A stretch of 64,000 bases of DNA from an uncultured Eubacteriales bacterium (GTDB lineage: Bacteria; Bacillota; Clostridia; Christensenellales; CAG-314): positions 222,190 through 286,189 of the forward strand of contig CASEME010000018.1 in assembly GCA_949289125.1 (NCBI GenBank), given 5' to 3'. Under the pieces are notes generated by a model. The model had not been told where the DNA came from and did no database searches. It saw only the letters and a program-made list of their open reading frames with translations. How positions within the stretch are numbered: position 1 is the stretch's first letter; every line of letters begins with the position of its first letter. The position numbers and the translations under genes are program-made. Below are positions 8,076 to 16,958 of the stretch, piece by piece.

Positions 8076-10946
8076 CTATCTCGACTTTTTGTTGGCACGG
8101 ATAACCTTAATAGGCGATGCCATACTTGTGCGCAACAATGGGAATGACGCGGCAAGCAGGACACCAAATACGGCAAATACAAGCGCCAACCACAGTGCGC
8201 CCGTATTGACTGCAAAGAACACCAATCCCGACACAACGCCATCTACGAACAAAGCGTTGATTTGTCCCATAGCTACAAAGCTAAGCGGTATAGATACCAA
8301 ATATGCCAACAAACCCAACAAAAGCAACTGCGTGCCAAAAATTGCCAATATGTGCGTTGTATTTGCACCCAATGCTTTGAGCACGGCTATTTTGTAATTG
8401 TATTTTTTGAGCGTATAGCCTGTATAAACAATTATCAATACTGTAACAACGGCAAGTATAATAAGCATTATGTCTCGTGCAAGCGAACGCACTTTGACAA
8501 GATAATAGTCCGAACTGCGTATAGCAATGCCGTATGCGGACGCTTCGGCATATCCTTCCTCAGTGTAATCGGCATTGTCACGATAAAAGGCATCGGACTT
8601 GTCCTCTTTGTAAAAGCTGTTGATCACCGATGAGTTGACTTTCCAATCTTCACTAAGGTTCATATAAAAGCTACGAAAATCTCCGTTGCTTATGGTAGTA
8701 TCAGTACTTTCGTCTACATAGTACAGCAATACGCCTTGATTGTCCGTCTCTTGCTCGTATACGCCTGCTATAGGATATTGCACCTGACTGAATGTTGACG
8801 TCTGCGGCAGATAGGTGGACGCATAAGCCTTGATTGTGACTGTACTGTTGAGTAGCGTCTGAACATCGTCGTAAGTTAGTTGCTGTGATTGCTTGTTGAG
8901 CAACTCTGCCGCCATAGCTCGGCTTATATACACGCCTTGCGTGTTCTTTTGCAACTCGGGGTACAAAAGAGTAAGTTGTGTAATGTCTGTAGCCATCATT
9001 TTTTTGATATCAAGAGACACTACTTGTTGTTCTGAAATGTTGGGCAATGTTACACGCACCGAACTTACCGACGTGTAATTACTGTCCGTCAACAACAACT
9101 GTGCTGTCTGTTGGGACGCAAACACAGTTTGCAATGTGGACAGATAATTTTCTTTTACATCAGCGGAAATATCCGCATTGCCGCCATATGCAGAATAATT
9201 GCTCTTCAGTACACCGCTTATGGTAAAGCTAACGCCCGTATTGACATCCTTTAGCGTCACACCTGCCAACTGTTGTATCTTGGTTATGCCAGCAACAACG
9301 TTGTGTGTAATAAGTGCTTGCGCCATATAATCGTATATCAACACTTCCCCCGTCTGTTGCGGCACTCGTCCGCAAACAAGATGTGTTGACAGCATAGAAA
9401 AATCGTCTACCACCACCAACTCTCTAAAGTAATAGGGCGTAAAGCTAAACGAGTTGCTTTGCGGATAAACATATTTGTCACAATAGTCTTGCAGGTTTTT
9501 GTTCCAAAAATATGACGGATACACAAATATACCCTCACCTGCAGTAGCGCGTACAGAGTCCAAGTCACTTTCTGCACTTTGCGAATAGTACAGTTGCGGA
9601 CCGTGTTCGGTATATACCGCACCCGTAGTACTATCAACTTTTTGTATAGGTATGTCCTTGTACTTTACAATGGGAATAATATAGTCGCCGTTAGAACTTA
9701 GCGTATCCACAAGCGCACTTTGACCGCTATATAGTTGCAAAGAGAAAAATACTGTTACAAGAGATAGCGCAATTACCATTGCAATCAGCATCACACTGTT
9801 GAATATTGCCGAACGCAAAATATTGTTTTTTATCATGCGCAAGACATTAGAAAATGTCAAGCCATGCACACGCTTGTCTTTGTCTGGTCTTTTGTTGTCA
9901 TCTTTGTTGTCGTCCGACCTAAAATTGACTCTGATGCCAAACTTTTCCAGCTCTGTCTGCGCTACAAAACGCGAAGAACCTTTGATGTGCAACAGACTGA
10001 ACGATGTCTCTGCCGTATTTTTGATAAACTTAGCTGTCCTGCCCAAATCTCTGCGCGCAAGTACAGCATTCTTTTTGAACGAGTTGGCAAAAGCCGTGTC
10101 ATCATACATTGTTTCAAATGCGTGATCGGCACGTTTTTTTACGTAGTCGGAAGATTGTGCAAACTTCCGCTTGATGTACTTAGCAATACGCTCTGTGTCG
10201 CTCATACGCGTGTCTACTGCAAACAACTCGTCGGCATCGGGAGCGTACACCTTTCTCAACTGTGCGTCGTCCACGCTATCTTGCACTATGCTACCGTCAG
10301 CAAGGCGGATTACTCTGTCTGCATATTGATTAGCCAACTGCTCGTCGTGCGTAACTACTACAAATAGTCTACTTTGCGCACATTGTTTGATAAACGTAAA
10401 TACTTCTGCCGCGTTGAGCGAATCGAGATTGCCCGTAGGCTCATCGCATAATACTATTTTGCTGTCCTTAGCAATAGCCCGAGCCACGGCTACACGCTGT
10501 TGCTGTCCGCCTGAAAGAGTGCCTATTCTGCGCTTTGCAAGTTGTTCAAGCCCTACAGCCTTTAGTGCGTCCATAGCCTTGTTGGTTGTTTCGCGTTTGC
10601 TTTTGCCTTGCAACTGCAACCCCAATTTAACATTATCCAACACGTTGTAATCGTACAACAAGTTGTACTCCTGAAAAACAAGACTTGTAGTAAAACTGCG
10701 ATATACGTCCAAATTGATACTGCTCGAGAAGTCCACTTCTTCGCCGTCACAAAATACTCTGCCGTCGCTTGGTTGGTCTATACCGCCCAAAATATTGAGC
10801 AACGTTGTTTTGCCACAACCGCTTGCGCCAACAATAGCTACCAAGCCTGTATCGGGCAGAGTTAATGTGACGTTTTTCAACGCCACCACTCTGGTATCCG
10901 CATCCAGCTCGTTATAAACTTTGGTAAGATTGTTGACTAATAGCAT
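8076..10946 (-). CDS. ABC transporter, ATPase fused to FtsX/MacB-type permease (2)
   Basis: 956 aa, paralog of 5300-7933. The ATPase has Walker A GASGCGKT (40-47), signature LSGGQQQR (144-151) and Walker B IVLCDE. A cytoplasmic linker of roughly 130 residues, absent from the paralog, precedes TM1 (about 380-400). Then come a large extracytoplasmic region with short blocks shared with the paralog (FWNKNLQDY, YDYMA) and three C-terminal FtsX TM segments. The start at 10946 has AGAGAG upstream. The paralogs are separated by a promoter, so they are not strictly one operon. They may form two independent homodimers or a heterodimer. Confidence 0.9.
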   Translation of the reverse strand: MLLVNNLTKVYNELDADTRVVALKNVTLTLPDTGLVAIVGASGCGKTTLLNILGGIDQPSDGRVFCDGEEVDFSSSINLDVYRSFTTSLVFQEYNLLYDYNVLDNVKLGLQLQGKSKRETTNKAMDALKAVGLEQLAKRRIGTLSGGQQQRVAVARAIAKDSKIVLCDEPTGNLDSLNAAEVFTFIKQCAQSRLFVVVTHDEQLANQYADRVIRLADGSIVQDSVDDAQLRKVYAPDADELFAVDTRMSDTERIAKYIKRKFAQSSDYVKKRADHAFETMYDDTAFANSFKKNAVLARRDLGRTAKFIKNTAETSFSLLHIKGSSRFVAQTELEKFGIRVNFRSDDNKDDNKRPDKDKRVHGLTFSNVLRMIKNNILRSAIFNSVMLIAMVIALSLVTVFFSLQLYSGQSALVDTLSSNGDYIIPIVKYKDIPIQKVDSTTGAVYTEHGPQLYYSQSAESDLDSVRATAGEGIFVYPSYFWNKNLQDYCDKYVYPQSNSFSFTPYYFRELVVVDDFSMLSTHLVCGRVPQQTGEVLIYDYMAQALITHNVVAGITKIQQLAGVTLKDVNTGVSFTISGVLKSNYSAYGGNADISADVKENYLSTLQTVFASQQTAQLLLTDSNYTSVSSVRVTLPNISEQQVVSLDIKKMMATDITQLTLLYPELQKNTQGVYISRAMAAELLNKQSQQLTYDDVQTLLNSTVTIKAYASTYLPQTSTFSQVQYPIAGVYEQETDNQGVLLYYVDESTDTTISNGDFRSFYMNLSEDWKVNSSVINSFYKEDKSDAFYRDNADYTEEGYAEASAYGIAIRSSDYYLVKVRSLARDIMLIILAVVTVLIIVYTGYTLKKYNYKIAVLKALGANTTHILAIFGTQLLLLGLLAYLVSIPLSFVAMGQINALFVDGVVSGLVFFAVNTGALWLALVFAVFGVLLAASFPLLRTSMASPIKVIRANKKSR

Positions 10947-11015
10947 ATCGTTACTCTCTTGTACCTTGGTGTATCATTTAGTTTGATGTTGTTTGACACA
11001 ACTTACACAATTATT

Positions 11016-11678
11016 TTAGTTGTGCAAATATTGTAACAGTGCTTCAAGCAGTTGGTGTGCATTGCTTACAATGATGTTTGCACCATGCTCAACCAACTGA
11101 TGATGGTCGTTGTACCCCCAATCTACACTGATGCAAGGCACATTGCCGTTTGCCGCTGTATCTATATCTACCGTGCTGTCGCCCACAAACACAGTATGCT
11201 TGCTATCTGCGCCCGAACGCTGCATAATGTCCAACAGTCCAAATGGATCGGGCTTGCGCGCACCGCCCTTTTGTCTGCCTACTGCATAGTCTACTTTTCC
11301 ACTCAACAGTGTGTCGCACAACAGTTTTACCTGCTTATCTGCTTTGTTGGAAAATACGCCTACCGTTATGCCATTGCTATGCAATACGTCAAGCAGCTGA
11401 GGTATGCCATCATATAACGTTGTATTGTCAAGCAAATGATTGTCATAATAATTGCTGTATGTATTGTAAGCCTCGTCCAGCAAATGTTGCTTGTCATATG
11501 GCAATGCGCGCGAAATAAGTATCTCTGCACCGTTGCCTATCATTCGTCTTACTTCACTTTGTTCAAACTGTCTTGCCTGTACCGTACTCATTGCATAGTT
11601 GACTGCGTTGGTAAGGTCTGCAAGCGTGTTGAACAACGTGCCGTCCAAATCGAATACTACCAATTTTGTTTGTGCCAC
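11016..11678 (-). CDS. HAD-family phosphatase (phosphoglycolate phosphatase-like)
   Basis: 220 aa. Motif I is FDLDGTLFNT (nucleophile and acid/base Asp); then a helical cap, motif II VFSNK, and motif IV VGDSTVDIDTA. Length and layout match Gph/PpaX-type HAD hydrolases, which dephosphorylate small phospho-metabolites. I chose GTG at 11678 over a TTG at 11699: GAGAGG lies nine bases before the GTG, and this leaves a 5-nt gap after the serine dehydratase stop. The two genes are probably cotranscribed. Substrate not predictable. Confidence 0.85.
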   Translation of the reverse strand: MAQTKLVVFDLDGTLFNTLADLTNAVNYAMSTVQARQFEQSEVRRMIGNGAEILISRALPYDKQHLLDEAYNTYSNYYDNHLLDNTTLYDGIPQLLDVLHSNGITVGVFSNKADKQVKLLCDTLLSGKVDYAVGRQKGGARKPDPFGLLDIMQRSGADSKHTVFVGDSTVDIDTAANGNVPCISVDWGYNDHHQLVEHGANIIVSNAHQLLEALLQYLHN

Positions 11679-11683
11679 TGTTT

Positions 11684-12886
11684 TTAGCCTCTCGAACAAT
11701 AGTTTTTGGCAAGTCCGCCAACTGCCGTTTCTCTATAAGTATCTTTGATGTCTTTGCCTGTCTCGTACATAGTTTTGATAACTACGTCCAAAGTAATTTT
11801 GCGACTGCCTGCCAAGAAAGTTGCAATGTCCGACGCATTGATAGCGCGCATAGCCGCTACAGCGTTGCGCTCTATACACGGTATCTGCACCAAGCCGTTA
11901 ACAGGATCGCACGTCAGTCCCAAATGATGTTCCAACGCCACTTCGGCACTGTATTCTATCTGACAAATGTCCAACCCCTTCATCTCCGAAAGGGCCGCCG
12001 CAGTCATAGCGCACGCTGTGCCTATCTCTGCCTGACAGCCGCACTCTGCACCGCTTATTGATGCGTTGGTTTTGACAAGGTTGCCTATAAGACCGCCTGT
12101 CATCATGGCGTGTATCACATCTTTCTGACTGTAGCCGTTTTCGCTGGAATATCTTAGCACGGCAGGCATCACACCGCATGCACCACAAGTGGGCGCAGTC
12201 ACTATCTCGCCGCCCGACGCATTTTGCTCGCCCACAGCAAAGGCATATGCCGACACAAGGCGGTTTTCCCGCGTGCTGTCGCTTTCGTTAGCGCAACTGC
12301 CTTTTAGCAAACTGCTTGCACGACGTTCTACTCCAAGTCCGCCTTCCAACACACCTTCAGTTGCAAGTCCGGTGTCTATAGCTTTGTTCATAACTTGCCA
12401 CATATTGAGCAAGTATTTTTCTATATCGGCATCGTCAAACAATTTGACATATTCCCACAGCCGTATGTTGTGCTTTGTACAATACTCCGCTATCTCGCAA
12501 ATACTATTGTGCGGATACACATCGCGCTTTTCGGTAAAGGTCTGTCCTGCAACAAGTATCTCTCCACCGCCTATGCTGAATACCTGCGTCTTGTCTGTCA
12601 CCTTGCCTTGTTTGTCATAAGCATACAGCTCCATTGTATTGGGGTGCACAACAGGCGTTGTTTTGTCAAACTGTATTTCAAGTTTGCCCTGTGGAAAAAC
12701 TTTGTACAAAGCTCTGTCCGTACCGTGTCCTTGCCCTGTCATGGCAAGTGAACCGTACAGTATCACTTTGTAGCTGTTAGCATGAGCATTGTTACGCAAA
12801 AACAACTGACCTGCTTTGACAGGTCCCATAGTGTGCGAACTCGACGGTCCTATACCCGTCTTGTACAATTCTTTTAATGATTTCAT
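11684..12886 (-). CDS. sdaA: L-serine dehydratase, iron-sulfur type, single chain
   Basis: About 400 aa. It deaminates L-serine to pyruvate and ammonia. The N-terminal beta domain contains GPSSSHTMGPVKAG. The C-terminal alpha domain has TAPTCGACGVMPAVL and SGAECGCQAEIG, whose cysteines fit the oxygen-labile 4Fe-4S cluster. Beta and alpha are fused, as in E. coli SdaA, whereas many Clostridia encode two subunits. ATG at 12886 gives the expected N-terminus (MKSLKEL); no good ribosome site is visible. A TATAAT lies only 3 nt upstream of that ATG, too close to serve as its -10. The HAD gene follows immediately. Confidence 0.92.
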   Translation of the reverse strand: MKSLKELYKTGIGPSSSHTMGPVKAGQLFLRNNAHANSYKVILYGSLAMTGQGHGTDRALYKVFPQGKLEIQFDKTTPVVHPNTMELYAYDKQGKVTDKTQVFSIGGGEILVAGQTFTEKRDVYPHNSICEIAEYCTKHNIRLWEYVKLFDDADIEKYLLNMWQVMNKAIDTGLATEGVLEGGLGVERRASSLLKGSCANESDSTRENRLVSAYAFAVGEQNASGGEIVTAPTCGACGVMPAVLRYSSENGYSQKDVIHAMMTGGLIGNLVKTNASISGAECGCQAEIGTACAMTAAALSEMKGLDICQIEYSAEVALEHHLGLTCDPVNGLVQIPCIERNAVAAMRAINASDIATFLAGSRKITLDVVIKTMYETGKDIKDTYRETAVGGLAKNYCSRG

Positions 12887-13021
12887 AACATTATACCGCA
12901 AAAAAATATTTTGATAAAGTGCATCGTTGACTATGGGTATACACTACCCGCATTACCCTTTCGAGCCTTTGCTATCTACAAAAAAACAATTATATCTATG
13001 TACCAACTTAGCTCCAACTAC

Positions 13022-13459
13022 TCACTTGTCCATCACAATAGTTACAGGTCCGCAGTTGGTCTGCTGTATAGTCATATCTGCGCCAAACACGCCAAGTTGA
13101 GGTTTGATACCCTCTTGTTCCAACAATGTGGCAAACTGCAAATACATTTGTTGAGCAAGGTCGGGTTTTTCTGCTTTCAAAAAGTCCGGACGATTGCCGT
13201 GAGAAGTATCTGCAAGCAATGTAAACTGCGATACAAGCAGTATGCTGTATCCGCACTGAAGGGCTGACAAATTCATCTTGCCGTTGTCATCTGCAAATAT
13301 GCGCATATTTACAATTTTTTTGGCAAGGTACTTGGCTTGCTCCACGGTGTCCCCTGCTTGCACGCCAAAATATACTACCAAACCTTTTTCGATAGCAGAT
13401 ACCGCTTTACCTTCCACCGACAACGTAGCATTGCTAACTCGCTGAACTACCGCTCTCAT
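13022..13459 (-). CDS. dtd: D-aminoacyl-tRNA deacylase
   Basis: 145 aa, the standard family length. Dtd hydrolyses D-amino acids and glycine mischarged on tRNA. It begins MRAVVQRV and has the conserved SQFTLLAD and, near the end, NCGPVTIV, corresponding to the GP-containing active-site motif (usually NDGPVTI; here Cys replaces Asp). The start overlaps the mgsA stop by 4 nt, so translation is coupled. Confidence 0.93.
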   Translation of the reverse strand: MRAVVQRVSNATLSVEGKAVSAIEKGLVVYFGVQAGDTVEQAKYLAKKIVNMRIFADDNGKMNLSALQCGYSILLVSQFTLLADTSHGNRPDFLKAEKPDLAQQMYLQFATLLEQEGIKPQLGVFGADMTIQQTNCGPVTIVMDK

Positions 13460-13842
13460 AATTCTTTGTCAAACAAGCCGTCGTCCAACGCTTTGAGCAT
13501 AATTGTTGCACTGCGATAATTGGTTGCAAGCGGAATATTCTGTACGTCGCACAATCTCAACAAAGCAGATATATCGGGCTCATGCGGTTGGCTTGTCAAC
13601 GGATCACGCAAAAATATTACCAAGTCCAACTGACTGTCTGCAATCATAGAACCTATCTGTTGGTCACCGCCCAAAGGTCCGCTTTTCATACGGATAATGT
13701 TAAGCCCCGTTTCCCCCATAACAAGCGTACCTGTAGTACCCGTTGCATACAACGTATGTTTTGCCAACACTTCACGATACTTTACTGCAAGCTCTATCAT
13801 TTTGTTTTTCTTTTTGTCGTGTGCAATCAACGCTATTTTCAT
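13456..13842 (-). CDS. mgsA: Methylglyoxal synthase
   Basis: 128 aa. It converts dihydroxyacetone phosphate to methylglyoxal, a bypass relieving phosphosugar stress. Family features: IALIAHD at the start, ATGTTG (phosphate-binding), [11 protein letters not shown] with the catalytic Asp region, and [22 protein letters not shown] precedes the ATG. It is followed directly by dtd. An inverted repeat CAATGGC/GCCATTG at 13875-13890 lies upstream; whether it is an operator is unclear. Confidence 0.95.
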   Translation of the reverse strand: MKIALIAHDKKKNKMIELAVKYREVLAKHTLYATGTTGTLVMGETGLNIIRMKSGPLGGDQQIGSMIADSQLDLVIFLRDPLTSQPHEPDISALLRLCDVQNIPLATNYRSATIMLKALDDGLFDKEL

Positions 13843-13905
13843 ATTTTCCTCCCCATATCTCGCTATTGATGCGACAATGGCACGCCATTGAATGTATTGT
13901 AAAAG

Positions 13906-14781
13906 TTAGTTTTTGTTGTTTTTAATTAGTTGCAACACTTCATAGTACACTTCATCTGCCTCTGCAATAGGCATAAGACAAAAGCAGTGCTGCATAGACG
14001 GAAATTCCCTCACCGTGATACTTTCACATTGAGCATTGAGACGTTTGTACTTAGCACAATCTGCAAGCATCAACTCGTCGCTACCTACAAAAATATGTGT
14101 AGGGCATTGCACTGCACCACCATACAGCGGACAAGCAAGCGGACATCGGATATCATTGTTGCCCAAATACTCATTGCCCAAAGTTTTGAGAGTGTCGATA
14201 TTGAGCATAACGTCCTTGTCTATGTTGCTTTGTATATCGGGATTGTCCATATTGACATCTAACCACGGTGAAAACAATATTAGCCGTTGTGGTAAAGCCT
14301 CACCTTTGTTTTGCAACAACTGCACTGTAGCAAGCGCAAGCCCACCGCCTGCACTGTCGCCTATCACAGTAATGTTGTTGCCGTATCTGCTAATGCACTT
14401 TGAAAGTACGTCTGCCACCTCGGGCACCACTGTGTCACACGTGTACGTAGGTGCTTTGTGATACAATACAAACAGACACGCAACGCCGTCTTGACTGAGC
14501 CTGTGTACAAACTTCCAATGAAAAAGGGTAGGCCAATCTACATACGTGCCTCCGTGAAGATAAAACACATATTGCTCACCCTTGCCCAATAGGTACAACG
14601 GTAGCCCCATATCAGTGACAAGCTCTGCCTGTTCTTCCACAAAAGCGGGCGGACTATACTTTTTGCCGTTGGCTCGCAGTTTTTGTTTGACAAGGTTGTC
14701 GCCACCAAGACTCATTGCCTTACGTAGCTTGTCTGTTGCTTTCAAAATACTGTTTACCGCTTTACCGCCCTTGCTTATCAC
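13906..14781 (-). CDS. Alpha/beta-hydrolase, hormone-sensitive-lipase type esterase
   Basis: 291 aa. Motifs in order: FYLHGGTY (HGG oxyanion motif), IGDSAGGGLA (nucleophile Ser in GDSAGG), a late acidic region FVGSDELMLAD, and MQHCF with the probable catalytic His. This is the HSL/acetyl-esterase family, usually cytoplasmic and active on short-chain esters. GTG at 14781 is preceded by AAGGAGAT. It lies 30 nt after the DtxR-type regulator, so the two are probably cotranscribed. The natural substrate is unknown. Confidence 0.85.
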   Translation of the reverse strand: MISKGGKAVNSILKATDKLRKAMSLGGDNLVKQKLRANGKKYSPPAFVEEQAELVTDMGLPLYLLGKGEQYVFYLHGGTYVDWPTLFHWKFVHRLSQDGVACLFVLYHKAPTYTCDTVVPEVADVLSKCISRYGNNITVIGDSAGGGLALATVQLLQNKGEALPQRLILFSPWLDVNMDNPDIQSNIDKDVMLNIDTLKTLGNEYLGNNDIRCPLACPLYGGAVQCPTHIFVGSDELMLADCAKYKRLNAQCESITVREFPSMQHCFCLMPIAEADEVYYEVLQLIKNNKN

Positions 14782-14811
14782 CCGAAAATATCTCCTTAAA
14801 AAATTTTGTTG

Positions 14812-15177
14812 TTACTTAGTTTTATCTTCGGTGATTTGTTTGATTGTGCTATACAGCTCGTTGCTGATAACATGTTCTATTTTGCAAGCGTCGTTTTCGG
14901 CTATTTCGTGACTGACGCCAAGGCTCACAAAAAAGTCTGTCAACACTTTGTGTCTTTCGTAAATTTGCTCGGCATATTGTCTACCGCTGTCTGTAAAGGT
15001 AAGTCTACCGTCCTTTGCCACATTGATGTAACCACTTTGTTGCAATATACCCAATGCGCGCGAAACGCTTGGTTTGGAATATCCCAAACAATGCGCCAAA
15101 TCCACTGCATGCACGTCATCCGATTGTTTGGACAACACCAACAGTGTTTCCAAATACATTTCGCCTGATTCCTGCAT
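14812..15177 (-). CDS. DtxR/IdeR-type metal-dependent repressor
   Basis: 121 aa: winged helix (about 1-60, DLAHCLGYSKPSVSRAL) plus dimerisation and metal-binding domain, without the C-terminal SH3-like domain. The segment NDACKIEHVIS has the C-x2-E-H arrangement of DtxR/IdeR, not the E-x2-E-H of MntR. This favours Fe(II), although manganese cannot be excluded. The ATG at 15177 has AGGCAGGTG upstream and agrees with the promoter at 15208-15236; a longer frame to 15384 is excluded by that promoter. It likely controls metal-uptake genes elsewhere. Confidence 0.9.
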   Translation of the reverse strand: MQESGEMYLETLLVLSKQSDDVHAVDLAHCLGYSKPSVSRALGILQQSGYINVAKDGRLTFTDSGRQYAEQIYERHKVLTDFFVSLGVSHEIAENDACKIEHVISNELYSTIKQITEDKTK

Positions 15178-15207
15178 TATTACACCTGCCTTCAAGTTAT
15201 TTGTATA

Positions 15208-15236
15208 ATTATACCACACAGACACCCTTTTGAAAA
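15208..15236 (-). promoter_or_regulatory. Promoter of the DtxR-type gene
   Basis: Minus strand TTTTCA, 17 nt, TATAAT (15213-15208). The -10 is embedded in a small palindrome, TATAATTATA. Confidence 0.6.
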
Positions 15237-15358
15237 GAGTTTGCAACTTATTTTTGATTACACATAACACATACCACTCCAATACAAAACAACTACCGTG
15301 TTGTATTGCCATACGCACAAAAGCACAACGTTTGTTATTGCCACAACAATTACAACAA

Positions 15359-15370
15359 ATATGCACATAT
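15359..15370. promoter_or_regulatory. Recurrent ATATGYACATAT element, copy 3
   Basis: ATATGCACATAT followed by CTACACATGTACAC. The 14-mer ATATGCACATATCT is also found (minus strand) in the ktrA promoter. It lies about 125-150 bp upstream of the DtxR promoter and beside the metQ terminator. Confidence 0.4.
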
Positions 15371-15398
15371 CTACACATGTACACGTTTTGTTAATAAC

Positions 15399-15431
15399 AA
15401 AAGCGACAGACAAAATAAGTCTGTCGCTTTT
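15399..15431 (-). terminator. Terminator of the metNIQ operon
   Basis: A perfect 13-bp stem (15399-15411 with 15419-15431) followed on the minus strand by a T-rich tract, 20 nt after the metQ stop. Confidence 0.85.
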
Positions 15432-15450
15432 GTAAAATATATAGCGTCAA

Positions 15451-16272
15451 TCAGTTAACAGCATGTACTGCGTCACCGTATTTTTGTGCAATAAATTGCT
15501 TTACGGCGTCACTCGTCAATACTTCTATCAATGCTTTGCTTATTGTGCTGTTTTCTTCACCTTTTCTGACAGCAATGACATTTGCGTACTGAGAAGTCAC
15601 TTCTTCTGTTTCTGTTACAATAGCCTTTTCAAGACCGCCTGCCAAAGCGTAGTTGCCCGGGATAACGGATATATCAACGTCGGGCAAAGTAACAACAAGC
15701 AATTCGGCATTGACTGCACTGTATCTGTTGGTACCCCAATCAAAATCGTCCACTGTCACTATCTCTTTGTCTGCCGCACTTGCCTTAGCAGTAATTACCC
15801 CTTGCGCTTCCAACAAACGCAAAGCGCGCGATTGGTTGGTAACGTCGTTAGTAATACCTATGGTAAGGTTGCCACCGGTAAGATTGACATCACTTTTGTT
15901 AGAGTAGATACCCAACGGTTCTACGTGCACTGCGCCTACAGACACAAGTTGTCTGTCCTCAGACACTGTAGAATTGTATTCGTTGAGATAGATACCATGT
16001 TGGAAGTAGTTGGCATAAAGGTCGCCATCCGAAGTAGATGGATTGAGCTGTGCCCAATTTTCCAACTCCACTATCTCTATGTTGATGTTGTAATCGTTTT
16101 TCAAAATGTCTTTTGCAAACTCAAGTATCTCTGCGTGAGGTACGCTTGTTGCGCCCACAAGCACAGTGCCGTCTTTGCGAATACCGCCTTCTACCGAGTT
16201 GCAAGCAACTAATGTTGTTGTAGCCAACACTGCTATTAACACAAGTGCCACAACGCTAACTATTTTTTTCAT
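15451..16272 (-). CDS. metQ: Methionine ABC transporter, substrate-binding lipoprotein
   Basis: 273 aa. Signal peptide with lipobox TTLVAC. The mature part follows the NlpA/MetQ family, starting KDGTVLVGATSVPHAEILEF, with NYFQHGIYLNEYN and an internal DDFDWGTNRY stretch. It captures D- or L-methionine outside and delivers it to MetI. AAGGAGGAATT precedes the ATG, 17 nt after metI. It is the last gene of the operon, and the terminator follows. Confidence 0.95.
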   Translation of the reverse strand: MKKIVSVVALVLIAVLATTTLVACNSVEGGIRKDGTVLVGATSVPHAEILEFAKDILKNDYNINIEIVELENWAQLNPSTSDGDLYANYFQHGIYLNEYNSTVSEDRQLVSVGAVHVEPLGIYSNKSDVNLTGGNLTIGITNDVTNQSRALRLLEAQGVITAKASAADKEIVTVDDFDWGTNRYSAVNAELLVVTLPDVDISVIPGNYALAGGLEKAIVTETEEVTSQYANVIAVRKGEENSTISKALIEVLTSDAVKQFIAQKYGDAVHAVN

Positions 16273-16289
16273 AATTCCTCCTTGTATAG

Positions 16290-16958
16290 TTATCTGTTTT
16301 TCTTATCTATTTTGTTGACTATTAAATTGAACACCCACTGTATCAGTTGCACAATAGCTACAAGTATCACTACAGACAAAAATATTGTCATAAAGTCATA
16401 ACTGATATAACCATCGCGATAGGCAAGGTCACCAAGACCACCGCCACCTACAGTGCCCGCCATTGCACTGTAGCCTATAAGGTTGATAATGGTCAAACAC
16501 ATACCTCTCAACAAAGAGGGCAAACTTTCGGGTATCATCACTTTGAACACTATTTGCCAAGCGTTGCTACCCATAGACTGTGCGCACTCGATAATACCGC
16601 CGTCTATCTCTTTTAGCGCGCTATCCGTAACTCTTGCGGCAAAAGGTATTGCAGCAACTGTCAGCGGCACTATGGCTGCCCAAGTACCCAAAGGTGTACC
16701 CACTATTGCACGTGTAAAAGGTATTAACAAAATAAGCATTATTATAAAAGGAATGCTTCTACCTATGTTTACTATTACTTCAAGTATTGCATTGATTGGA
16801 CGATTTGGACGTATGCCGTTTTCTGAAGTTATCGTTGCGGCAATGCCAACAAACAAGCCTATTGCGCACGCAAACACGGTGGATACCAATACCATAAGCA
16901 GTGTTTCGCCTGTGGCTGTCATCAGCTTTTCAAAATATTGCTGTGCAGTATATTTCAT
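16290..16958 (-). CDS. metI: Methionine ABC transporter, permease
   Basis: 222 aa with five to six membrane segments and the family EAA-type loop (SMGSNAWQIVFKVMIPESLPSL, given here as a region at about residues 130-150). It forms the membrane channel with MetN and MetQ. The ATG at 16958 overlaps the metN stop (ATGA), with GAGGAGG just upstream; a much longer frame reaching 17123 lies inside metN and is rejected. Confidence 0.93.
   Translation of the reverse strand: MKYTAQQYFEKLMTATGETLLMVLVSTVFACAIGLFVGIAATITSENGIRPNRPINAILEVIVNIGRSIPFIIMLILLIPFTRAIVGTPLGTWAAIVPLTVAAIPFAARVTDSALKEIDGGIIECAQSMGSNAWQIVFKVMIPESLPSLLRGMCLTIINLIGYSAMAGTVGGGGLGDLAYRDGYISYDFMTIFLSVVILVAIVQLIQWVFNLIVNKIDKKNR

Noticed and set aside
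12886..12901. TATAAT immediately before the serine dehydratase ATG, suggesting a leaderless mRNA
   Set aside because: Only 3 nt separate it from the ATG, too close for a normal transcription start.
13875..13890. Inverted repeat CAATGGC/GCCATTG upstream of mgsA
   Set aside because: Short and isolated, with no clear promoter nearby; could be chance.
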